Shown here piece by piece: positions 5,562 through 12,905 of a DNA stretch of 13,348 nt. The stretch's first letter is position 1, and each line of letters begins with the position of its first letter. Location of the stretch: NCBI GenBank assembly GCA_026786325.1, contig JAJAYH010000045.1:1-13348 (forward strand). The letters are read 5' to 3'. This stretch comes from Alkalinema sp. CAN_BIN05 (lineage in GTDB: Bacteria > Cyanobacteriota > Cyanobacteriia > Leptolyngbyales > Leptolyngbyaceae). The notes beneath the pieces are model-generated. The model ran no database searches. It was not told where the DNA came from and saw only the letters and a program-made list of their open reading frames with translations. A program made the position numbers and the translations under genes.

Positions 5562-6794
5562 ATGGCGCACCCTCGTTCACAACGATCGTCTCGATCGAAA
5601 TTGTCCGGGTCGAAGTCACTCCGGCCATCAAACCCAACAAAACCCGAATATTTCCATGAGAGTATCGGCAGCATTCCCGGCACATTACAAATCCGACCTG
5701 AATCTGCGCCGCCTGAAATCGAAGTTTTGGATTACACCTCCGATACCTGCGAACACCGGACCGGGCTGACTCCCTTAGAAATCAAGTCCTACCTAGAGCA
5801 TTCATCAACAACCTGGATTGACCTCAAAGGGCTGGGCCATGAAGAAACGCTGCGTCAAGTTGGTCAAGTCTTTCAGTTGCATCCTCTGCTATTGGAAGAC
5901 ATTGTAAATATCCCCCAGCGCCCGAAAGTACAGGACTCAGCGGAACAATTATTGATTATTGCTCGCATGGTGGTTTTGACAGGGCCATTAGACGAGAATT
6001 CGCTACATTCTGCCTTTATGACGGAGCAAGTGAGCTTCGTGCTGGGATTAAACTATGTCTTAACAGTTCAAGAAGAGCCAGATTACGACTCCTTTGAAAT
6101 CATCCGATCACGCCTACAAGATGGTCGGGGCACAATCCGAAAAAAAGAAGCCGACTACTTAATGTATGCGCTGCTAGATTCGATCATTGATGGATTTTTT
6201 CCGGTTTTAGAAGTCTATGGGGAAGCCTTGGAACTGCTCGAAGACGAAGTGGTCGCCAATCCAACGGCTCATACCCTTGAAAGAATTCATCAAATGAAGC
6301 GCGATTTAATTACACTTCGTCGCGCCATTTGGCCCCAACGAGATGCGATTAATTCCCTGATTCGGGATGAGAATCCATTGATTAGCGACGAGGTACGGCT
6401 ACATTTGCGGGATTGTTATGACCATGCCGTGCAAGTAATGGACATGGTGGAGACGTACCGAGAAGTCGCGTCTAGCTTGATGGATGTCTATCTTTCGTCC
6501 GTGAGCAATCGGATGAATGAAATTATGAAGTTTCTGACGGTGATTTCAAGTATTTTTATCCCGTTGACGTTCATTGCGGGAGTTTATGGCATGAATTTCA
6601 ATACTGAAAAATCGCGGTTGAATATGCCAGAACTCAACGAACCCTACGGTTATGTGATTTGTTTGGGTTTAATGGCGATCGTATCCATCGGCATGGTGAT
6701 ATTCTTTTGGCGTAAGGGCTGGTTTAGCAACTATGCCATGCAGCCCAAATCTAGAGCCAAATCTTACGATCGTAGTCGTCGCAATTCTTCTTGA
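5562..6794 (+). CDS. corA: CorA-type magnesium/cobalt transport protein
   Basis: This is a 2-TM-GxN channel for Mg2+ (and Co2+) that works as a pentamer in the plasma membrane. The large cytoplasmic domain (about 50-320) includes LHPLLLEDIVNIPQRPKV at 107-123 and the long helix DEVVANPTAHTLERIHQMKR. Two C-terminal helices follow, TM1 at about 323-342 and TM2 at about 363-383. The selectivity motif YGMNF has GMN at 343-345, followed by MPELNEPYGY. The basic C-terminal tail (KSRAKSYDRSRR) is longer than usual. The first 30 residues are Ser/Arg/Lys-rich and probably disordered. At 410 residues it is longer than the classical 316-350 because of both ends, while the core is intact. ATG at 5562 has a weak AGG upstream. 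The last 31 bp overlap the convergent phasin-like gene. Confidence 0.95.
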   Translation: MAHPRSQRSSRSKLSGSKSLRPSNPTKPEYFHESIGSIPGTLQIRPESAPPEIEVLDYTSDTCEHRTGLTPLEIKSYLEHSSTTWIDLKGLGHEETLRQVGQVFQLHPLLLEDIVNIPQRPKVQDSAEQLLIIARMVVLTGPLDENSLHSAFMTEQVSFVLGLNYVLTVQEEPDYDSFEIIRSRLQDGRGTIRKKEADYLMYALLDSIIDGFFPVLEVYGEALELLEDEVVANPTAHTLERIHQMKRDLITLRRAIWPQRDAINSLIRDENPLISDEVRLHLRDCYDHAVQVMDMVETYREVASSLMDVYLSSVSNRMNEIMKFLTVISSIFIPLTFIAGVYGMNFNTEKSRLNMPELNEPYGYVICLGLMAIVSIGMVIFFWRKGWFSNYAMQPKSRAKSYDRSRRNSS

Positions 6795-7216
6795 AGTTCG
6801 GCCACTTGACGACGCATATCTACAACAGGATTACCGCTACTTTCAGGTTTAGAAGGCTCTTCTGGCTTGACAACTTCTGGCTGAACGGGTGAAGTACTTT
6901 TCGCCACAGAAGGTTCATCGTCCACAATTTCAATGCGGCGGGGTTCTTTGGGCTTATCTTGTGTTTTTTGAGCTTGCTGGGCTTGTTGTGCTTGTTGGGA
7001 GAGATTTTCAAACTCCTGTTGAGCCATCTTCATCTTTTCATCAACATAGCGACGTGCTTCTTCTGTGGTCATTTCACCGCGCTCTACCATCTCGTCCGCA
7101 AGCTTTTGCAGTTGACCACCAAACTCGCCCAACTTACTTCCGGCCTTTTCCCCAGCATAGGATGCCGCTCCGATACCGATATAAACTGCCTTTTGTACCA
7201 AGTCACTCCAGCTCAT
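6764..7216 (-). CDS. Phasin-like coiled-coil protein
   Basis: The 150-residue protein resembles the small phasin-superfamily or PhaF-like proteins of bacteria. An amphipathic N-terminal half (about 1-80) with SDLVQKAVYIGIGAASYAGE and LADEMVERGEMTTEEARRYV is followed by a long helix ending in a Q/A repeat (SQQAQQAQQAQKTQ). A Pro/Glu/Lys-rich linker comes next, then a short C-terminal coil (MRRQVAELQEELRRLRS). Phasins coat polyhydroxyalkanoate granules, but many cyanobacterial members have no known function and no PHA gene lies in the window, so granule binding is only a guess. The start is secure: GGAGG lies eight bases upstream, and ATG overlaps the TGA of the preceding small ORF as ATGA, a sign of translational coupling. 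The gene's 3' end overlaps corA by 31 bp. Confidence 0.75.
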   Translation of the reverse strand: MSWSDLVQKAVYIGIGAASYAGEKAGSKLGEFGGQLQKLADEMVERGEMTTEEARRYVDEKMKMAQQEFENLSQQAQQAQQAQKTQDKPKEPRRIEIVDDEPSVAKSTSPVQPEVVKPEEPSKPESSGNPVVDMRRQVAELQEELRRLRS

Positions 7217-7425
7217 GAACTGCGCCTCCAGAAAATAGATTCAATACTGCGGTCTACATCTAGGATAGCCGTCATTTCAAAGGAGGTTAGGTCGTGAGCC
7301 GTCCCTAAAGTAAGTCGTAGTTTCCGATCGTAAAAATACAAAGCAATCCATGCTATATTAAAATCTGACTCGGACTCATGCGGTTTCAACGCCCAAATTT
7401 TGTCAGGACCGGAAGGTAGCAGCAA
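7213..7425 (-). CDS. Small unidentified protein, probably the 3' part of a frameshifted gene
   Basis: I do not recognise this 70-residue ORF by family. Its sequence looks coding (IWALKPHESESDFNIAWIAL, then YFYDRKLRLTLG, then FEMTAILDVDRSIESIFW). Its TGA overlaps the phasin-like ATG by four bases. The only start available is TTG at 7425, with no Shine-Dalgarno, and the frame is closed upstream at TAA near 7473. In another frame on the same strand, ATG at 7499 (or 7514) opens MFVVIESHSKNAEDPEFTPV, which looks like a genuine N-terminus and stops at 7386. Joining the two by one -1 step near 7420-7450 gives a protein of about 100 residues directly after the YciI gene. The options are a real frameshift mutation, a sequencing error, or a separate short gene. 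Confidence 0.45.
   Translation of the reverse strand: MLLPSGPDKIWALKPHESESDFNIAWIALYFYDRKLRLTLGTAHDLTSFEMTAILDVDRSIESIFWRRSS
7225..7229 (-). promoter_or_regulatory. Strong ribosome-binding site of the phasin-like gene
   Basis: GGAGG on the minus strand lies eight bases before ATG 7216 and inside the last codons of the preceding small ORF. It is among the strongest Shine-Dalgarno matches in the window and fixes the start. Confidence 0.8.
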
Positions 7426-7504
7426 TACGGGATGCTTGGGACAGGCGTGAACTCCGGGTCTTCTGCGTTTTTAGAGTGACTCTCTATCACTACAAACATT
7501 TGAT

Positions 7505-7876
7505 TTACAGGCATTCCACCCCTACCGGATTTGCCCGACCCGACTTCAGCATTACCGCCGCATCGCAATGGTCTGGGCAGTGGCTTGGACAGTGATCTAG
7601 ACCGATCGGATCTCCCATCACTACATGCCACTCATGCAATTTGTAATGAACACAGCAATTCGCCACTAAAGGATCGCGGGCAATAATATCTTTCGCCTGT
7701 TCCATTGATTCCGCTTCAAACAACAGCATTCCGCCGCCCTTTTGCTTCCAATAGCCTGTTTGAGCGTGGTGGCCGTTTTGAATTAATTCCTGTACAAATG
7801 CGAGATGAGCGGGGACATACCGATCGAATGTGGGCTTATCGACAATTCCTTCTTCAATTTTGACAAACCAAGGCAT
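7505..7876 (-). CDS. YciI-like domain protein with Cys/His-rich tail
   Basis: Residues 1-87 form a YciI (YCII, ferredoxin-like alpha/beta) domain: MPWFVKIEEGIVDKPTFDRY, then VPAHLAFVQELIQNGHHAQT, GGGMLLFEAESMEQAKDIIA, DPLVANCC and HEWHVVMGDP. YciI-like proteins have a conserved His/Asp pair and are suspected to be small enzymes, but most have no known substrate. The family is usually 90-100 residues; this one has 123. The extra tail includes DHCPSHCPDHCD at 94-105, three His-Cys pairs spaced four residues apart, which could bind a metal. ATG at 7876 has AAGGA seven bases upstream. The next ORF starts at or just before its stop, so it probably heads a YciI/small ORF/phasin-like operon. It diverges from ileS across 133 bp. 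Confidence 0.85.
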   Translation of the reverse strand: MPWFVKIEEGIVDKPTFDRYVPAHLAFVQELIQNGHHAQTGYWKQKGGGMLLFEAESMEQAKDIIARDPLVANCCVHYKLHEWHVVMGDPIGLDHCPSHCPDHCDAAVMLKSGRANPVGVECL

Positions 7877-7970
7877 GAACAGTTCCTTTCGATGGATTTA
7901 ATAAAGGAAATTTTTAAGGATATTTGGGGTCCGACTCAGCGCGAGACAGGATGTTACTTCCCTTACCCCT

Positions 7971-7976
7971 TATAAT
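7971..7976 (+). promoter_or_regulatory. Candidate -10 element of the ileS promoter
   Basis: A perfect TATAAT lies 33 bp before the ileS ATG. The -35 position (AGGATG at 7948-7953, 17 bp spacing) does not match the consensus, so an activator or an alternative sigma factor may be needed. The implied leader of about 25-30 bases leaves no room for a T-box or attenuator. Confidence 0.5.
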
Positions 7977-8009
7977 AAAGCCTAATCCGATCGCAACTCG
8001 ACTATCATC

Positions 8010-10898
8010 ATGGCGCTGACTGAACCTGGAAGTTATAAAGAAACCGTTAACCTTCCCCAAACCAAGTTTGATATGCGGGCCAATGCGGTCAAGCGTGAAC
8101 CTGAAATTCAGGCGTTTTGGGCTGAGGCGCAGATCTATGAGACGCTTGCCCAAGAGAATACGGGAGAGCCGTTTATCCTCCACGACGGACCGCCCTACGC
8201 CAACGGCTCACTTCATGTTGGTCATGCGCTAAATAAGATTCTTAAGGACATTATTAATAAGTATCAGTTGCTGAATGGTCGGAAGGTTCGGTTTATTCCA
8301 GGCTGGGATTGCCACGGATTACCGATCGAACTGAAAGTATTGCAAACCCTAAAACAAGAGGAACGTAAGGCGCTAAGTCCGATCGCACTGCGGAAAAAAG
8401 CCAAAGAATTCGCCCTTGAAGCCGTCAACGATCAACGGGAAGGTTTTAAGCGCTACGGAGTCTGGGCCGATTGGGAAAAGCCTTATATCACCTTGGATCC
8501 GGCCTACGAAGCCGCCCAGATCGAAGTCTTCGGGCAAATGTTTCTGAAGGGCTTTATCTATCGCGGATTGAAACCCGTCTACTGGAGTCCGAGTTCTCGT
8601 ACAGCATTGGCAGAAGCGGAATTAGAATACCCCGAAGGACATATTTCAACTAGTTTGTATGCTGCATTTGAAATGCTTACGCTATCGCCTCAATTGCAAA
8701 TGCCGTTTGATTCATTCTTGGGTGAATTAGGCGCGGCTATTTGGACCACAACACCTTGGACTTTACCTGCGAATTTGGCGATCGCAATCAATCCCGATCT
8801 GGTGTATTCCGTTGTTGAAGTAGGCGAAAATAATCCAACAAAGTTTAAGTATTGGTTAGTTGCAAAAGACTTGGTTGAGTCTCTTGCGGCCAAGCTCGGC
8901 GTAACGCTAGAAATCAAAGCGTCTGCCTTGGGTAAATTGCTGGAACATTGCACCTATCGTCATCCGTTGTACGATCGTATCTCCGAAATCATCATCGGCG
9001 GCGACTACATCACAACCGAAGCCGGAACCGGACTGGTCCATACAGCCCCCGGTCACGGACAAGAAGATTATATCGTCGGTAAAAAGTACAATCTCCCGAT
9101 TCTGGCACCCGTTGATGATGGCGGAATTTTAACTGAGGAAGCTGGACAATTTGCGGGCTTAAATGTCCTGAAAGATGCAAATCCAGCGATCATTGCCGCG
9201 ATGCAAGACCTAGGTTGCGTGATCAAAGAAGAACCTTACCAACACAAATATCCCTACGATTGGCGTACAAAAAAACCCGTCATTTTCCGAGCAACTGAAC
9301 AATGGTTCGCATCGGTCGCAGGGTTTAGAGATGCCGCATTGGCCGCTATTGAAACGGTGACTTGGATTCCCCCACAAGGCAAAAATCGCATCACTCCAAT
9401 GATTGCTGAACGATCGGATTGGTGCATTTCTCGCCAACGCAATTGGGGCGTTCCAATTCCAGTTTTTTACGACACTGAAACCAATCAACCGTTGATTACT
9501 GCCGAGACCATTGCCCACATCAAAGCGATCGTGGCTGAACGTGGTACCGATGCCTGGTGGGAAATGAGCATTGAGGAATTGCTGCCCGAACAATATCGCA
9601 ACGATGGCAACACCTATCGTCAAGGCTTCGACACGATGGATGTATGGTTTGATTCTGGCTCGTCTTGGGCGGCAGTCGTGCAGCAACGCGAGGGCTTGCA
9701 CTATCCCGCAGATCTATACCTCGAAGGCTCCGACCAACATCGCGGCTGGTTCCAATCCAGTCTCTTGACCAGCGTCGCCGTCACCGGACAAGCACCTTAC
9801 AAAAAAGTGCTGACCCATGGCTTTGCCGTTGATGAAAAGGGGATCAAAATGAGTAAGTCGATCGGCAATGTCGTCGATCCATCCGTCGTCATTTTAGGCG
9901 GAAAAAACCAAAAAGAAGAGCCACCTTATGGGGCTGATGTGTTGCGCCTTTGGGTTTCATCTGTGGACTATTCCAATGATGTCCCACTGGGCAAAAATAT
10001 GCTCAAGCAACTGAATGATGCAAGGGGCAAAATTCGCAATACCGCACGATTTTTGTTAGGTAATCTCCATGATTTCGATCCGACTAAAGATGCTGTGCCT
10101 TATGCCGAATTGTCAGAACTCGATCGGTACATGTTGCATCGGATGACAGAAGTCTTTGCTGAAGTGACCGACGCATTTGAAACCTACCAATTCTTCCGCT
10201 TTTTCCAAACCGTTCAAAATTTCTGTATTGTCGATTTATCTAACTTTTATCTCGACATTGCAAAAGATCGGTTGTACATCAGTTCTGAGAATGCCCAACG
10301 TCGTCGCAGTTGCCAAACCGTCCTCGCGATCGCTCTAGAAAATCTCTGTAAAGCGATCGCGCCCGTTTTGTCTCACTTGGCTGAAGACATCTGGCAATTC
10401 ATTCCTTACGAAACAGATCACAAATCAGTCTTTGCATCTGGCTGGGTCAATCTAGATTCAAGCTGGACGCAACCTGATCTTGCTGAAAAATGGACAAAAC
10501 TGCGGGAACTCCGTACCGAATCAAATAAGGTTCTAGAACAAGCACGAACGGCAAAAGAAATTGGATCATCCCTAGCAGCCAAACTATTGGTTTATACTAA
10601 TGATCCGGTATGGCGATCGGTCCTCAATAGTTTGAATGTGAACGATCGAGCTAATGGAAACAATGTCGATGAATTGCGCTATTTACTACTAGTTTCACAA
10701 GTTGAATTAGTGGATTCCATCGATCGAATTGCAGGCATGAAGTTCTCAACTACTACCGAAACATTTGGGATTGGGGTAGCAGATGCAGATGGCGTGAAAT
10801 GCGACAGATGTTGGAACTATTCAACCTATGTTGGCACATCTGAATTACATCCATTGTTATGCGATCGGTGTGTTGACGCGATCGACGGAGAATTTTAG
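8010..10898 (+). CDS. ileS: Isoleucine--tRNA ligase
   Basis: This class I aminoacyl-tRNA synthetase charges tRNA-Ile in the cytoplasm; the 962-residue length is normal. The ATP-binding HIGH motif is HVGH at 69-72 (NGSLHVGHALNK), with the isoleucine pocket GWDCHGLPIE nearby. The CP1 editing domain, which hydrolyses Val-tRNA-Ile, includes TTPWTLPANLAI and GTGLVHTAPGHGQEDY. KMSKS is at 613-617 (GIKMSKSIGN), followed by the anticodon-binding helical domain. A C-terminal zinc knuckle has Cys931, Cys934, Cys951 and Cys954 (CDRCWNY and LLCDRC), marking the bacterial (E. coli-like) type that is not the mupirocin-resistant IleS2 class. ATG at 8010 has no Shine-Dalgarno but gives the standard YKETVNLPQTKF beginning. 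Two HIP1 octamers lie inside the gene near 10326 and 10353. A terminator follows 24 bp after the stop. Confidence 0.97.
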   Translation: MALTEPGSYKETVNLPQTKFDMRANAVKREPEIQAFWAEAQIYETLAQENTGEPFILHDGPPYANGSLHVGHALNKILKDIINKYQLLNGRKVRFIPGWDCHGLPIELKVLQTLKQEERKALSPIALRKKAKEFALEAVNDQREGFKRYGVWADWEKPYITLDPAYEAAQIEVFGQMFLKGFIYRGLKPVYWSPSSRTALAEAELEYPEGHISTSLYAAFEMLTLSPQLQMPFDSFLGELGAAIWTTTPWTLPANLAIAINPDLVYSVVEVGENNPTKFKYWLVAKDLVESLAAKLGVTLEIKASALGKLLEHCTYRHPLYDRISEIIIGGDYITTEAGTGLVHTAPGHGQEDYIVGKKYNLPILAPVDDGGILTEEAGQFAGLNVLKDANPAIIAAMQDLGCVIKEEPYQHKYPYDWRTKKPVIFRATEQWFASVAGFRDAALAAIETVTWIPPQGKNRITPMIAERSDWCISRQRNWGVPIPVFYDTETNQPLITAETIAHIKAIVAERGTDAWWEMSIEELLPEQYRNDGNTYRQGFDTMDVWFDSGSSWAAVVQQREGLHYPADLYLEGSDQHRGWFQSSLLTSVAVTGQAPYKKVLTHGFAVDEKGIKMSKSIGNVVDPSVVILGGKNQKEEPPYGADVLRLWVSSVDYSNDVPLGKNMLKQLNDARGKIRNTARFLLGNLHDFDPTKDAVPYAELSELDRYMLHRMTEVFAEVTDAFETYQFFRFFQTVQNFCIVDLSNFYLDIAKDRLYISSENAQRRRSCQTVLAIALENLCKAIAPVLSHLAEDIWQFIPYETDHKSVFASGWVNLDSSWTQPDLAEKWTKLRELRTESNKVLEQARTAKEIGSSLAAKLLVYTNDPVWRSVLNSLNVNDRANGNNVDELRYLLLVSQVELVDSIDRIAGMKFSTTTETFGIGVADADGVKCDRCWNYSTYVGTSELHPLLCDRCVDAIDGEF
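10326..10360. repeat. Pair of HIP1 octamers within ileS
   Basis: GCGATCGC occurs at 10326-10333 and 10353-10360. This highly iterated palindrome is characteristic of many cyanobacterial genomes. Other perfect copies in the window are at 417, 2996 and 8778. It is a taxonomic marker rather than a gene-specific signal. Confidence 0.85.
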
Positions 10899-10921
10899 AC
10901 TCAATCCATCGGATTTTATAA

Positions 10922-10952
10922 AAAGGCCCGCGAATAAAACTTGTGGGCCTTT
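10922..10952. terminator. Bidirectional terminator between ileS and the exported-protein gene
   Basis: AAAGGCCC (10922-10929) pairs with GGGCCTTT (10945-10952). Three further pairs including G-U extend the stem inward, and the loop is about nine bases. Read on the minus strand, the hairpin is followed by TTTTTATAAAA, a better U-tract than the TTTCTG on the plus strand. It probably serves both convergent genes but is stronger for the minus-strand one. Confidence 0.8.
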
Positions 10953-10973
10953 CTGTGTGAGGAATTTACGGGA

Positions 10974-12905
10974 TTACTCGACCAGAGACTTGATTGAATC
11001 TCCATCTATTGTTGATTTAGGCTCTTCAGATTTAGTCTGATTTTCAGGTTCGAGTTCGATGACTTCCGCTTTAGGCTTCACACTGGGCGAAACACTTGGA
11101 ATCACAGTAGGAGCTTCAGCTTTTTTACCTGGACCAAATAACTTAAATGGCTTATTACGGGTTTCGATCGCAGACTCTTTCTGAGTAGAAAGCAGTGCTT
11201 TTTGGTCTTTAGTCAGTTCTAGTACGGGCGGCGAAAAGATTCCATTAGTCTTTTTAGGCGGAACGATCGGAACTGGAACGACAGGTAACGCAGGAACTAC
11301 ATTAGTTGTAGATCCAGAACTTGGGACAGGTTTAGAAATAACGATCGGAGCATCTGTCTCAATAGTCGAATCCTTATTCAAATCAGGAGCAGATTTATCA
11401 GATTTACGGAATCGATCGAACCAATTTCCTTTTTTAGGCACATCCGAATCGATGGTTGGAGTTTTTGGTTCAAGAGCTTTCGGCGAGTCAATGCCAGTTT
11501 TGCTAGATTTTTGATCGGTCTTAACCACAGGCGGAACTTTGTCAGTCTTCGGGATTAGCTTGGCTTTCGGTTCAACAGGTTTTGCGATAACGATCGCAGG
11601 CGAAGCAACAGAAGTCTTGACCTCTATCTTTTTACCTGGACCAATAAAAGATGGCAATTTCTCTTGAATCGTTCTTCTAGATGCCGAATTGGGGAGAGTT
11701 TCCTTGATATCAGGAGTCTCCACGATCGACGGGGAAAGCTTCTGCACTTCTTTCTGTACTTCAAGGTCAGGTTTTATTTCGATCGGTTTCGTAGGTTTCG
11801 CAATTGGAGCGATCGAAGCTTTCGGGTCTACGGCCTTCGATTCTGACGCTTTGGGAATTGGAACGATCGGAACCGGAACCACGATTTTGGATGTATCAGG
11901 AACAAGCTTAACTGGGGCAGGCATATCTACGGATTTCGTAGACTGGGCAGCAGGAACTTTGGGTTCGATCGGTTTCGGTAGAGCAGGCGGATTATAGGTC
12001 GGATCTACGATCCCTTTTGCTTGGGCGATCGAGATCTCGCCTCGGGTCAATTGTGCAAGTGGATCTTGACCACCCGGCTCATAGTTGAAAATTCGGGCAG
12101 TGTTGTTCCCAAAATTCTCAACCCGATTGCCCTTTTCATCAATAAATTCGAGTTGAACCCAATTTTTTCCAGGCTTGAAACCTTGTAAATAAGTCGGTTG
12201 CCAGCGATCGAGAAGAAAGCTCTGACCATTAACCGTAGCTTTCACCTTCCAGTCTTGAACACTATCGGTATCACTTTCCTGAGCAATCAAATGGAGGGGC
12301 GCATCAGTGACATAAAAATCTAGCAAGATTGGCTCTGCGCCGTAAGTCCCTTGAGGTTGATTATAAGTAAGGAGTGGTTTCTGGGTTTGGGGTCGGTTGT
12401 CATCAGTCTTTGTGAAAACATCGAACGTCACCTGGGCAAAGGCTCCGTCATTTTTAAACGCTTCATCCCAAGGGCTAGCCGCAAAAATCCGCACCGTATG
12501 AGTCCCCGGCTCCAAGTCTTTAAGGACAATAGACTGGCTAGCGTTGTAAATACTCTGATACGGCTGGTCATCTACGACTAGATGAAGGTGTGGGCCGAGT
12601 CCTAACGACTTATCCTTATAAATAGGTAAATCTTGAAGTTGAAAGCTGACCGTAACCGTGTTGTCGGACAGGAGTTGTCCCGTTTTTGGCGAGATTATTT
12701 TGATCTGAGGCTGATACTGGTCTAAAACTCGACCCAGATCAAGGAAGGTCTTAGGCGATGCTGTCTCTGTAAGCTGTGCAGTGGTCGTGAGCGAAGCGGC
12801 CAGCGCACTCCCATTACCCAATAAAATCTGAATCGCTAGGCCGATCGCCAGCGTTTTTTGAACCAATTTCCAAGACTGTACTGCCCACCAACGCCGTCCA
12901 ACCAC
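10974..12905 (-). CDS. Exported protein with beta-sandwich-like region and long Pro/Lys-rich tail
   Basis: I cannot give this 643-residue protein a family name. Residues 1-36 look like a signal peptide: basic GRRWWAVQSWK, hydrophobic TLAIGLAIQILLG, then ALA before Ala37. Residues about 66-165 have alternating strand-like stretches with ISPKTGQLLSDNTVTVSFQL, GPHLHLVVDDQPYQS and LEPGTHTVRIFAASPWDEAF. A second such region spans about 185-275 (EPILLDFYVTDAPLHLI, NWVQLEFIDEKGNRV). Both suggest Ig-like or beta-sandwich folds in the periplasm or outer envelope. From about 300 onward the chain is Pro, Lys, Ser and Val-rich and presumably disordered, with recurring short motifs (GPGKK at 422 and 591, VPVPIVP at 343 and 543). 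The start is GTG at 12905, with AAGGAG ten bases upstream. Similar hypothetical proteins seem to occur in other cyanobacteria, but that is from memory. Confidence 0.75.
   Translation of the reverse strand: MVGRRWWAVQSWKLVQKTLAIGLAIQILLGNGSALAASLTTTAQLTETASPKTFLDLGRVLDQYQPQIKIISPKTGQLLSDNTVTVSFQLQDLPIYKDKSLGLGPHLHLVVDDQPYQSIYNASQSIVLKDLEPGTHTVRIFAASPWDEAFKNDGAFAQVTFDVFTKTDDNRPQTQKPLLTYNQPQGTYGAEPILLDFYVTDAPLHLIAQESDTDSVQDWKVKATVNGQSFLLDRWQPTYLQGFKPGKNWVQLEFIDEKGNRVENFGNNTARIFNYEPGGQDPLAQLTRGEISIAQAKGIVDPTYNPPALPKPIEPKVPAAQSTKSVDMPAPVKLVPDTSKIVVPVPIVPIPKASESKAVDPKASIAPIAKPTKPIEIKPDLEVQKEVQKLSPSIVETPDIKETLPNSASRRTIQEKLPSFIGPGKKIEVKTSVASPAIVIAKPVEPKAKLIPKTDKVPPVVKTDQKSSKTGIDSPKALEPKTPTIDSDVPKKGNWFDRFRKSDKSAPDLNKDSTIETDAPIVISKPVPSSGSTTNVVPALPVVPVPIVPPKKTNGIFSPPVLELTKDQKALLSTQKESAIETRNKPFKLFGPGKKAEAPTVIPSVSPSVKPKAEVIELEPENQTKSEEPKSTIDGDSIKSLVE

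Noticed and set aside
7472..7486. Hairpin TAGAG/CTCTA as a terminator after the YciI gene
   Set aside because: The stem is only 5 bp without GC core, and no T-run follows on the minus strand.
7877..8009. T-box or attenuator upstream of ileS
   Set aside because: The likely leader is under 35 bases, with no specifier or antiterminator structure; T-boxes are not expected in cyanobacteria.
7914..8183. 89-codon minus-strand ORF across the ileS start
   Set aside because: It overlaps the ileS promoter and conserved N-terminus and looks like a shadow frame.
9210..9701. 163-codon minus-strand ORF inside ileS
   Set aside because: It is antisense to a clearly coding conserved region and shows no recognisable domain.
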